A DNA stretch of 40,908 bases from Bacillus sp. (in: firmicutes) (lineage in GTDB: Bacteria; Bacillota; Clostridia; Lachnospirales; Lachnospiraceae): NCBI GenBank assembly GCA_023666125.1, contig JAMPCN010000013.1, positions 1 to 40,908 of the forward strand, read 5' to 3'. The notes under the pieces are model-generated. The model did not search any database and was not told where the DNA came from. It saw only the letters and a program-made list of their open reading frames with translations. Below are positions 7,864 through 15,535 of the stretch, piece after piece (the stretch's first letter is position 1; every line of letters begins with the position of its first letter). The position numbers and the translations under genes are program-made.

Positions 7864-9708
7864 ATGGAAAAGGCTGCTGCGGCTAAGGTAAAACTGCATA
7901 GATTTTTCTCAACAATACGGGCGCGTATTTTACTATACACCATTTCCCTGATTCTTTTCATCTGCATTATTATTACCGCCGTCAGCTACTTTCTTGTCTC
8001 CTATAACCTGAGGCATAACCTGATTCAAACGTCTGAAACGAGGCTGTCTTTTCTGGGAGATTCCATCGACGCCAATGTGAACAATGTCACAAACTTTGTC
8101 CACGCTTGTCAGACAAGCACCAAAATCATTCAGTTTGCGCTGGAATCAGACCCAACGGACAATAAGACAAAACGGGAGGCCCGCGACTTCGTATCGGAAA
8201 ACTACACCGCCAATGCCGCCCTCCCTTCACAGCTTGTCCGCATGGTTATTATAGGAAAAAACAGAAACGGCATTATCCAGGTCGTGGAACCGCCATACTC
8301 CACCGTAAGCGTGTCCGCGGACGCTATCCTGTCACTGCCCTACTTTGCCTCGCTGCATGATAATACGGCAAAAGCTTATGCCGGTATCCATACGGACCCG
8401 TTCTATACGGCAAGGGAAATTCCCATGATACCTTTCGTCTACCCGATTGTGCATCCTTATAAGGCGGATGAAATCGGATATATTTATACGGAAATGTCGC
8501 TTTCCGTCATTACGGAACCGATACAGGACTATCTATCGGAAACGGACAGCCGTTTTTTCTTCCGCATTGACGAACACTTATATCAGTTTCAGGATAATGC
8601 GTTAGCGCCCTTTGACGATACGCTTACCATCGTAAAGGATTTATCAGACACCGCGCTAAGCCCCGATACCATGATTCAGACCGTATATGATGAGAATACG
8701 CAGGAGACTTTCACAATCGTTACAAGACCGCTTGGCACAAACGGCTGGTATATTACGGAATATGTAGATGAGACACAGCTTTCCCACAGTGTTTTCAGCG
8801 TTCTTTTCAGTATTGTGCTGATTGTCATTGCCGCCTCCAGCATCATTGGCATTTTTCTGTCTTATTTTCTATCCAGAACAGTGAATGCGCCTGTAAAGCA
8901 GCTCCAATCCCGGATTAAACGCATTGAGGAGGGCGACTTTTCAAGGGATTTGTCTACGGAATGGGAACATGAACTCGGCGATATCGGTAAAACGATTAAC
9001 GACTTATCCGAAAATGTCCTGCAGCTTATGAATCAGCGGGTTGAAGATGAACGCCAGAAAAAGGATTATGAATACAGGATGCTGCAAAGCCAGATTAATC
9101 CCCACTTTCTATATAATACGCTCAATTCCATTAAATGGATGGCGACGGTTCAAAATTCACCGGGCATCGCGGAAATGACGACTTCCCTTTCCCGTCTGCT
9201 GAAAGATATTGCCAAGGGAACGACCAGCCTTGTTTCCATAAAACATGAACTGTCTTTAATTAATGATTATTTTATCATCCAACAGTATCGTTACGGCGGC
9301 GCCATTACGCTTGAGATTGATATCGAAGACGAGTCGCTGAGCGCCTGCCAGATACTGAAATTTACGTTACAGCCGCTTGTGGAAAACGCCATTTTCCACG
9401 GCATTGAACCTAAAGGAACAACCGGAAGCATCTTAATTCATATCTATCAGGACGAGGAATCGGACATTCATATCGACGTTACGGACGACGGCGTCGGTAT
9501 GGAACCGGAACTGGCCGCCTCCTTGTTGGAAAGGGAAGCTCCCGTAGCGTCGTCTCTTTTTAAAGAAATTGGCATCAGCAATGTACACAAACGCCTGCAA
9601 TATGAATTTGGAAGTAAGTACGGTCTTTCTATCGCCAGTGAACCGGGAAAATTTACGACCATATCCATATTACTGCCGTTTAGAAAGAGTGAGGAAGTCT
9701 ATGATTAA
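7864..9708 (+). CDS. YesM-type sensor histidine kinase of the glycan locus
   Basis: 614 residues. Membrane segments at about 21-45 and 308-333 enclose a large extracellular sensor region (dCache-like in size), followed by HAMP (about 334-386), a His_kinase domain with the phospho-accepting H414 in QINPHFLYNTLN, and an ATPase domain with PLVENAIFHG (N box) and DVTDDGVGM. This is the architecture of the YesM/LytS-type kinases that sense extracellular sugars and phosphorylate YesN-type regulators. The ATG at 7864 is chosen because AGAGGGAG lies just upstream and the protein then begins with a normal cytoplasmic tail; the frame is open further upstream but runs into the divergent gene. The stop overlaps the regulator start by 8 bp, indicating coupled translation. 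Confidence 0.93.
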   Translation: MEKAAAAKVKLHRFFSTIRARILLYTISLILFICIIITAVSYFLVSYNLRHNLIQTSETRLSFLGDSIDANVNNVTNFVHACQTSTKIIQFALESDPTDNKTKREARDFVSENYTANAALPSQLVRMVIIGKNRNGIIQVVEPPYSTVSVSADAILSLPYFASLHDNTAKAYAGIHTDPFYTAREIPMIPFVYPIVHPYKADEIGYIYTEMSLSVITEPIQDYLSETDSRFFFRIDEHLYQFQDNALAPFDDTLTIVKDLSDTALSPDTMIQTVYDENTQETFTIVTRPLGTNGWYITEYVDETQLSHSVFSVLFSIVLIVIAASSIIGIFLSYFLSRTVNAPVKQLQSRIKRIEEGDFSRDLSTEWEHELGDIGKTINDLSENVLQLMNQRVEDERQKKDYEYRMLQSQINPHFLYNTLNSIKWMATVQNSPGIAEMTTSLSRLLKDIAKGTTSLVSIKHELSLINDYFIIQQYRYGGAITLEIDIEDESLSACQILKFTLQPLVENAIFHGIEPKGTTGSILIHIYQDEESDIHIDVTDDGVGMEPELAASLLEREAPVASSLFKEIGISNVHKRLQYEFGSKYGLSIASEPGKFTTISILLPFRKSEEVYD

Positions 9709-10948
9709 ACTGATAATAGCCGATGATGAGCCTCTGGTTCAGGCAGGTATCAAATCCATGATTCGCTGGGAAGATTATGATATCAGTATTGTCGGTACCG
9801 CTTCCAACGGAGCGGCCGCCTATGAACTGATTAAGAAACACTCCCCGGAAATCGTCATAACGGATATCAAAATGCCCGTCATGAGCGGGTTGGAACTTGC
9901 CGCCAAATGCCATGAAGAGGGAAGAAAACTTCCTTTATTTATCATTCTCACCAGCTATGAAGACTTTCATTTTGTAAAAGAAGCGCTTACCTATCAGGTC
10001 GTGGCCTATCTGATTAAACTGGAAGTGACGCCGGAAGCTTTAACCGATACGTTAAACCTTGCCCTAAAACGCGTATCCGAACTGCAAAGTTCCTTACAGA
10101 CTGCCGATACTTCCGTCAGCAATCTTTCTTTCATAAAAGAACAGTTTTATACGCGGCTTATCTTTCATCTGTTTGAATCGGAACAGCAGATTGCCACACA
10201 GGCCGAAAATCTCAATATCAATCTGCAATGTAAAGCTTTTATCGTAAGCTGTATCGATATGACAAGCGATAAACTGACACACATGTCAAGTGATAAACAG
10301 ATGACCCTTTATGATAACTGCCTGCAAATGACAAGGGAATTACTTGCTAAATACCTGCCGCAGACGCCGTGTCATGTCATGTCCGTTGACACCGGACATT
10401 TCGGCATTATTTTCTTTTTAGATGAGACATCAGCCGATGCCTGCCAGGACATTATCAACGCCACGTTAGAACAGGTAGCCGTCATGCTCTTTAATTATTA
10501 CAGCGTAACTATCCATGCGGCCCTGGGTTCCCCCGTCCATACGCCGATACAGATTGCCGATTCCTACAGGGAAGCAAAGCAGGCGCTGGCGCAGGCCTCC
10601 AATGCGGACTATAAACATCCCATTGTTGACAATGTTAAAAAATATATTCAGGAGCATATTGAAGAAAAGCTTACTTTGAACAAAGTCGCCGGGGAATTTA
10701 ACATCAGTTCCAATTATTTAAGCGTGCTTTTTTCCAAGCACAGTGATATCGGCTTCTCCGACTACATCAATCAAAGCAAAATCGAAGCCGCCAAAAAGAT
10801 GATGATGGACGAAAATTATAAGATATATGAAATTTCCGACAAACTGGGATTTGAAAGCGCCTTTTATTTTAGCCGCGTATTTAAAAAAGTGACAGGTCTT
10901 TCCCCCAGAGATTATATCAATCACAATCTGCCATACCGTGAAAAGTAA
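9701..10948 (+). CDS. YesN-type response regulator with AraC DNA-binding domain
   Basis: 415 residues. The receiver at the N-terminus has the acidic pair D8/D9, the phospho-acceptor D55 in IVITDIKMP, T84 and K106. The middle section (about 140-300) is the variable linker usual for this type. The C-terminus (about 318-412) has the two AraC helix-turn-helix motifs (LTLNKVAGEFNISSNYLS and YEISDKLGFESAFYFSRVF). It is the partner of the overlapping kinase and very likely activates the importer operon and the lyase gene. The start at 9701 is the first methionine giving a complete receiver. Confidence 0.94.
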   Translation: MIKLIIADDEPLVQAGIKSMIRWEDYDISIVGTASNGAAAYELIKKHSPEIVITDIKMPVMSGLELAAKCHEEGRKLPLFIILTSYEDFHFVKEALTYQVVAYLIKLEVTPEALTDTLNLALKRVSELQSSLQTADTSVSNLSFIKEQFYTRLIFHLFESEQQIATQAENLNINLQCKAFIVSCIDMTSDKLTHMSSDKQMTLYDNCLQMTRELLAKYLPQTPCHVMSVDTGHFGIIFFLDETSADACQDIINATLEQVAVMLFNYYSVTIHAALGSPVHTPIQIADSYREAKQALAQASNADYKHPIVDNVKKYIQEHIEEKLTLNKVAGEFNISSNYLSVLFSKHSDIGFSDYINQSKIEAAKKMMMDENYKIYEISDKLGFESAFYFSRVFKKVTGLSPRDYINHNLPYREK

Positions 10949-10973
10949 GCTTACAAAAGAATGGAGGACTATT

Positions 10974-12821
10974 ATGTTACATGAGATTGCCAAAGAGTAT
11001 CACGCGCCATTTTCCCCGTTTACGCCCTATCCGCCCGTTACGGACAGAGACGCCTGGGCGAATTTGGACGACGAGTGGAAAAAAGAATCCATACGGCTGG
11101 GGGAACAGTATCTTCATTTTGACTATCCATCCATATCGGCCATGGATTTTATGGATTTTACCAGAACCGGAAACCGTGTCCGCTACGAAGATAAGTTTTT
11201 CGCCAAACGCCATGCCCTGTGTGCGCTTGTTCTTGCCGAATGTATAGAAGACAGCGGCAGATTTATGGACGATATTATCAACGGTATCTTCTCTATCTGT
11301 GAGGAAAGTGCGTGGCAGCTTCCTCCCCACAATTCCTATGTCCGTGATACGCCGCAGCTTCCCCTCCCGGACTCTTCTTCGCCTGTCCTGGATTTATTTG
11401 CCTGTGAGACGGGCGCGATTCTTGCAACTGCGCATTATCTTTTGATAGACAGGCTGGAACATGTCAGCCCCTTTATCGGGAAACGGATTCGCCATGAACT
11501 GCGAAGCCGGATATACAAACCCTATGTCAGCCGTCATTTCTGGTGGATGGGAAACGGCAAAGAACCGATGAATAACTGGACGATTTGGTGTACGCAAAAT
11601 GTTCTGCTATCTGTCTTTTTATTAAATACAGACGCACCATTGCAACATTCCGTCTTTCTAAAAGCCTGTAAAAGCGCGGACTTTTTCCTGAAAGAATACG
11701 ATACGGACGGCTGCTGTGACGAAGGCGCGCAGTATTACCGCCATGCGGGGCTGTGCCTTTTTAATACGCTGGAAATTGTAAACGCCATAACCAAAAACGC
11801 CTTTATCGGTCTATATGAAGATGAAAAAATCAAAAATATCGCTTCCTATATTTTAAATGTACATATTCAAGAGGAATATTATGTAAACTTCGCCGATTGT
11901 TCGCCGATTGCCGGACGCTGCGGCGTCAGGGAGTTTTTATTTGCCCAAAGGACAGGCAATCAAGACATGGCGGATTTTGCTGCCACGGACTTTGCTGCCG
12001 GTATTCCGGACACGCTTTTGCTTCCTGCGGAAAACAATCTCTACTACAGACTGCAAAACGCCTTTACCATACAGACTATCAGGGAACATTCCCGTTCCGT
12101 GCAGGGAAGCGTCAAACATCCCGATATCTATTATCCGGGCGTCGGCATCTTTATTGCAAGAGACAATACGCTCTGTCTTGCCGTCAAAGCGGGAGATAAT
12201 GCGGACAGCCACAATCACAATGATACCGGCAGTTTTACCGTATATAAAAACGGCAGGCCTCTTTTTATTGACGTTGGCGTGGAAAGCTACACGAAAAAGA
12301 CTTTTTCCGCCGAACGTTATGAAATCTGGACGATGCAGTCCGCCTATCATAATCTGCCCACGATAAACGGCTGTATGCAAAAAGACGGGGAATGCTACCG
12401 CGCCTCTGACGTCACCTGGCGGCTTTCCGACTGCTTGTGTGAAATCAGGATGGAACTTGCAGGCGCCTATCCGGCCGAATCCGGACTTTCCTCGTATCGC
12501 AGGAGTGCATCTCTTATCAAGGGCAAGGAAATCGTTATCAAGGATGAATTTACCTTTCAAACGGAAAAAAACGATAAAAAACAGGAAAATTCCATACTGT
12601 TAAGCCTGATGACCTATGAAAAGCCCGTTTGTGACAAAACAGACGAAGAACTTCTTTTTACGATAGGAACGCTTGGAAGCTTACGCTTAAGCGGCGGAAA
12701 ACTTGCAAAAATCGAAGAAATTCCCATTACCGACGCACGCTTACAGACCGCCTGGAAGCATGAAATATACCGGATTTTAATTACCGTGACAGACGAAAAG
12801 GCGTTTATGATAATCTCATAA
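10974..12821 (+). CDS. Heparinase II/III-like polysaccharide lyase, cytoplasmic
   Basis: 615 residues. The N-terminal half is an alpha-helical toroid with NNWTIWCTQNVLLS near residue 200 and DEGAQYYRHAGLCLF near 255. The C-terminal half has the heparinase II/III beta-sheet signature DSHNHNDTGSFTVYKNGRPL, including the His-x-His-x-Asp cluster. Members cleave uronic-acid-containing polysaccharides by beta-elimination, leaving an unsaturated end that GH88 can remove. There is no signal peptide, so it should work on imported oligosaccharides, probably from the chain end. GGAGG lies 6 bases before the chosen ATG, 25 bp after the regulator stop, so it is likely cotranscribed with the two-component genes. 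The polysaccharide lyase family number and substrate are not determined. Confidence 0.88.
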   Translation: MLHEIAKEYHAPFSPFTPYPPVTDRDAWANLDDEWKKESIRLGEQYLHFDYPSISAMDFMDFTRTGNRVRYEDKFFAKRHALCALVLAECIEDSGRFMDDIINGIFSICEESAWQLPPHNSYVRDTPQLPLPDSSSPVLDLFACETGAILATAHYLLIDRLEHVSPFIGKRIRHELRSRIYKPYVSRHFWWMGNGKEPMNNWTIWCTQNVLLSVFLLNTDAPLQHSVFLKACKSADFFLKEYDTDGCCDEGAQYYRHAGLCLFNTLEIVNAITKNAFIGLYEDEKIKNIASYILNVHIQEEYYVNFADCSPIAGRCGVREFLFAQRTGNQDMADFAATDFAAGIPDTLLLPAENNLYYRLQNAFTIQTIREHSRSVQGSVKHPDIYYPGVGIFIARDNTLCLAVKAGDNADSHNHNDTGSFTVYKNGRPLFIDVGVESYTKKTFSAERYEIWTMQSAYHNLPTINGCMQKDGECYRASDVTWRLSDCLCEIRMELAGAYPAESGLSSYRRSASLIKGKEIVIKDEFTFQTEKNDKKQENSILLSLMTYEKPVCDKTDEELLFTIGTLGSLRLSGGKLAKIEEIPITDARLQTAWKHEIYRILITVTDEKAFMIIS

Positions 12822-12826
12822 ACGCC
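12800..12826. terminator. Hairpin between convergent genes, probable bidirectional terminator
   Basis: An 11-bp perfect stem (12800-12810 with 12816-12826) with a 5-nt loop overlaps the end of the heparinase-like gene. On the minus strand a TTTT run follows at once; on the plus strand T-rich sequence comes about 10 bases later. It sits where two converging operons meet. Confidence 0.65.
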
Positions 12827-12841
12827 CTGCATCATATCCTT

Positions 12842-15535
12842 TTATAAGTCCGCTTCGCTCGTATTCACATAATACGCCAGCCCAAACGTTCCGATACCGG
12901 AATTGCAGGCAATGGAAACGGATGCTCTCTGCATAATGACTCTTTCAAACGGCACACAGCGCAGCACCTCATGGCGGATTAACTCCTGCTGTTCCACACT
13001 GCACCCGGCATGGGTAATAAAGACAATATCCTTATTAATTCTTTCTTTACGCAGTAAATGCCAATGTATGAACCGCTTCCATGCACCCTCCATTCTGCCG
13101 CATCCTGCTCCTGTTATTTTCATCCGACTCTGGTTCATCTGCATAGTGGGATGCAGTCCAAACAGCGTACATATCCGGGCGGAAGCCGCACCGATATAGC
13201 CGCGTTCATAAAAGATTTTCGCGGACGGCATCATATAGCGGGATTCTATCCGTTTCTTCATTCCCTCTATTTTTTCGCAAATCTGTGATGCCGTACGCCC
13301 TTCCATCGCCAGTTTTCCCGCATACAATACGATTAACGCCTGACCGCAGGATATCTGTCCGGAATCTACCACATGCACATGGTCAAAGCCCTGCGCCGCA
13401 CTGACTGCAACATCATAGCTTTTCCCTACATTCCTTGCCACGGAAATATGTACGACCTGCTCCGCCTGCGTCAAAACATCCGCGTAAAAATCTTCATACT
13501 CTTCCAAAGAAACGCTGTCCGAATAGGCGTTGCTTGTCGTCTCCGTCATATACCGGATTAAGTTATCCGAAGAAATCTCTAACGTATCCGCAAATCTGCC
13601 ATGCTCCGTTTTAATATAAAAATATATCATCCGGATGTCATATTTATCCATTAAAGACTCCGGCAAATCACTGACGCAATCCGTCGTAATATAAACCTTT
13701 TTCTTCTTATGGCGGGATACTTTCTGTATCTCGTTATTGTCCTGCAGCATAACAGGCTCCGCCCGGTATTCGATAATATCGTCCGGCAAAAACCGCAGAA
13801 TTTCCGCTTCCATGGCATCTCCCTGAATCGGTTTTTCCAGATATCCGTCAAATCCATCCTCCAAATACTGTTTTCCGGCTTCCGCCATGGAATTGGCCGA
13901 CAAAACGACAACCGCCGAATCCCGGCAGAGTCCGTTTTCCTGCTTACGCAGCTGGCGCAGCGTCTGCGCGCCGTTCATCTCCGGCATCATATAGTCGAGT
14001 AAAATCACGTGATAATACTTACGTTTCGTCATTTCCAGACACTGTGCGCCGCTCTCGGCAACATCGATTTTCATTTTAGTCTCTTTTAAAAGCTTGCTTT
14101 CCACCATAGAGTTCATCGGATTGTCATCCACAATCAGGATGCGCGCTTCCGGCGCCTCAAAACTCTGTCTGTATACATCCGCCTTTCCTTTTCTCCGGCG
14201 CAGGAATTTCACATTGCCAATCGGCGTTTTATCCACTACTTTCTGCGGCAGCGTTACCGTAAAAACAGATCCTTTCGTATAAATACTGTCCACCGTAATT
14301 TCGCCGCCCATCATATCTACCAGTTGTTTGGTGATGGAAAGGCCAAGCCCGCTTCCCTCCACCTTTAAATTCTTACGGGCGTCTGCTCTCTTAAAGGAAT
14401 CATAGATATGCTCCAAATCCTCTTTACGGATACCGATACCGGTATCTCTCACGGACACTGCCAGCAAAATGGAATCTTCCTGCGCCGGTTCCGCTTGGAC
14501 GGATAACGTCACGGAACCCTCCTGCGTATATTTTGCCGCATTTGTCAGGATATTTAAAAGCACCTGGCTGACTCTTTTCATATCGCCCAACAGTACGGCG
14601 GGAATATTTTCGTCGATATCGACCTGAAATTCCAGCTTTTTTTCCTGCAGACGCACTTTTATCATATCGATTAACGCGCCGAACAGCTCCTCGGTTCGAT
14701 ATTCAAGCGGAATAATTTCCATTTTTTTCATTTCCATCTGCGAAAGGTCTAAAATGTCGTTTACCAGATTCAAAAGCATCTTACTTGCGCTCTGGATATT
14801 GGCTGCGTATTCCTTAGTCGCCTCTTCTCCGCTTTCCCTGATAATCATTTCATTTAACCCGATAATCGTATTGATAGGGGTACGGATTTCATGGCTCATG
14901 CTGGCAAAAAAACTGTTTTTGGACTCGCTTATCCGCTCTATCTCCCTTTGCTGCTCCCAGGCAACCCTGCGTTCGTTTTCAAACATCTTCATCTGTACCT
15001 TTAAAATCGCCCCGCCGGCAAGTCCTACCGCCAGTACGGCAAAAAGGGAGTCAAAATAGGCCGCCCCTCTGGAATCCATCGGCGTAATGGCATCCGGATG
15101 ATAATAGCCGTATACATAAGTAAAAATATCAACGGCAAGCGATAATATCAAAAAGAATGCCAGACGTTTCCCGGAAAACATCAAAAACACATAAAACAAC
15201 CCCAACGCAAACCAGACAACCGCGCCGCCCTCCAGTCCGCCGCTTAAAAAGAACATGGCAGGAAACACTAACAGGATAATTAAAAAACCCACGATAATGG
15301 CCGCAATATCTATTTTTCGGTATTTGAAAGTAATCAACAGCTCCGTTCCCAGAACTAACAATAAGAGTATCAGCGGCAGGACGATAATTTTAACATCCAT
15401 AATCGCTACACATTCCAGAATCCCCAAAAGGGCCAAGCCGCCGCCCACCAGAATAATCATCCGGAAAATCCGCTCCCGAAGCTCATAATCCCTTCCGTAT
15501 ATCATTTCATATATGGTTTTCAGCTTTTCTTTCAT
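12842..15535 (-). CDS. Hybrid sensor histidine kinase-receiver-DegV fusion protein
   Basis: 897 residues. About six membrane segments lie at residues 24-180. A HisKA domain follows with H215 in SMSHEIRTPINT, then an ATPase domain with N332, DTGIGI (364-369) and GSGLGLSI. A receiver comes next (about 464-583) with DD at 470-471, phospho-acceptor D514 in ILLDYMMPEMNG, and K568. After a short basic linker, residues about 613-893 form a complete DegV (EDD) fatty-acid-binding domain: it starts VYITTDCVSDLPESL, has HISVARNVGKSYDVA at the lipid-head serine region, VVDSGQISCGQAL, and ends IACNSGIGTFGLAYY. The usual His of the last motif is Asn. No stop or frameshift separates the parts. The start overlaps the upstream kinase stop by ATGA. 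A kinase whose output or sensor module binds a fatty acid is the straightforward inference. Confidence 0.9.
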   Translation of the reverse strand: MKEKLKTIYEMIYGRDYELRERIFRMIILVGGGLALLGILECVAIMDVKIIVLPLILLLLVLGTELLITFKYRKIDIAAIIVGFLIILLVFPAMFFLSGGLEGGAVVWFALGLFYVFLMFSGKRLAFFLILSLAVDIFTYVYGYYHPDAITPMDSRGAAYFDSLFAVLAVGLAGGAILKVQMKMFENERRVAWEQQREIERISESKNSFFASMSHEIRTPINTIIGLNEMIIRESGEEATKEYAANIQSASKMLLNLVNDILDLSQMEMKKMEIIPLEYRTEELFGALIDMIKVRLQEKKLEFQVDIDENIPAVLLGDMKRVSQVLLNILTNAAKYTQEGSVTLSVQAEPAQEDSILLAVSVRDTGIGIRKEDLEHIYDSFKRADARKNLKVEGSGLGLSITKQLVDMMGGEITVDSIYTKGSVFTVTLPQKVVDKTPIGNVKFLRRRKGKADVYRQSFEAPEARILIVDDNPMNSMVESKLLKETKMKIDVAESGAQCLEMTKRKYYHVILLDYMMPEMNGAQTLRQLRKQENGLCRDSAVVVLSANSMAEAGKQYLEDGFDGYLEKPIQGDAMEAEILRFLPDDIIEYRAEPVMLQDNNEIQKVSRHKKKKVYITTDCVSDLPESLMDKYDIRMIYFYIKTEHGRFADTLEISSDNLIRYMTETTSNAYSDSVSLEEYEDFYADVLTQAEQVVHISVARNVGKSYDVAVSAAQGFDHVHVVDSGQISCGQALIVLYAGKLAMEGRTASQICEKIEGMKKRIESRYMMPSAKIFYERGYIGAASARICTLFGLHPTMQMNQSRMKITGAGCGRMEGAWKRFIHWHLLRKERINKDIVFITHAGCSVEQQELIRHEVLRCVPFERVIMQRASVSIACNSGIGTFGLAYYVNTSEADL

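Noticed and set aside
12842..15535. HK-DegV fusion as two genes joined by sequencing error
   Set aside because: There is no stop, start or ribosome site at the junction (near residue 610), and both parts are in one frame with an ordinary linker.
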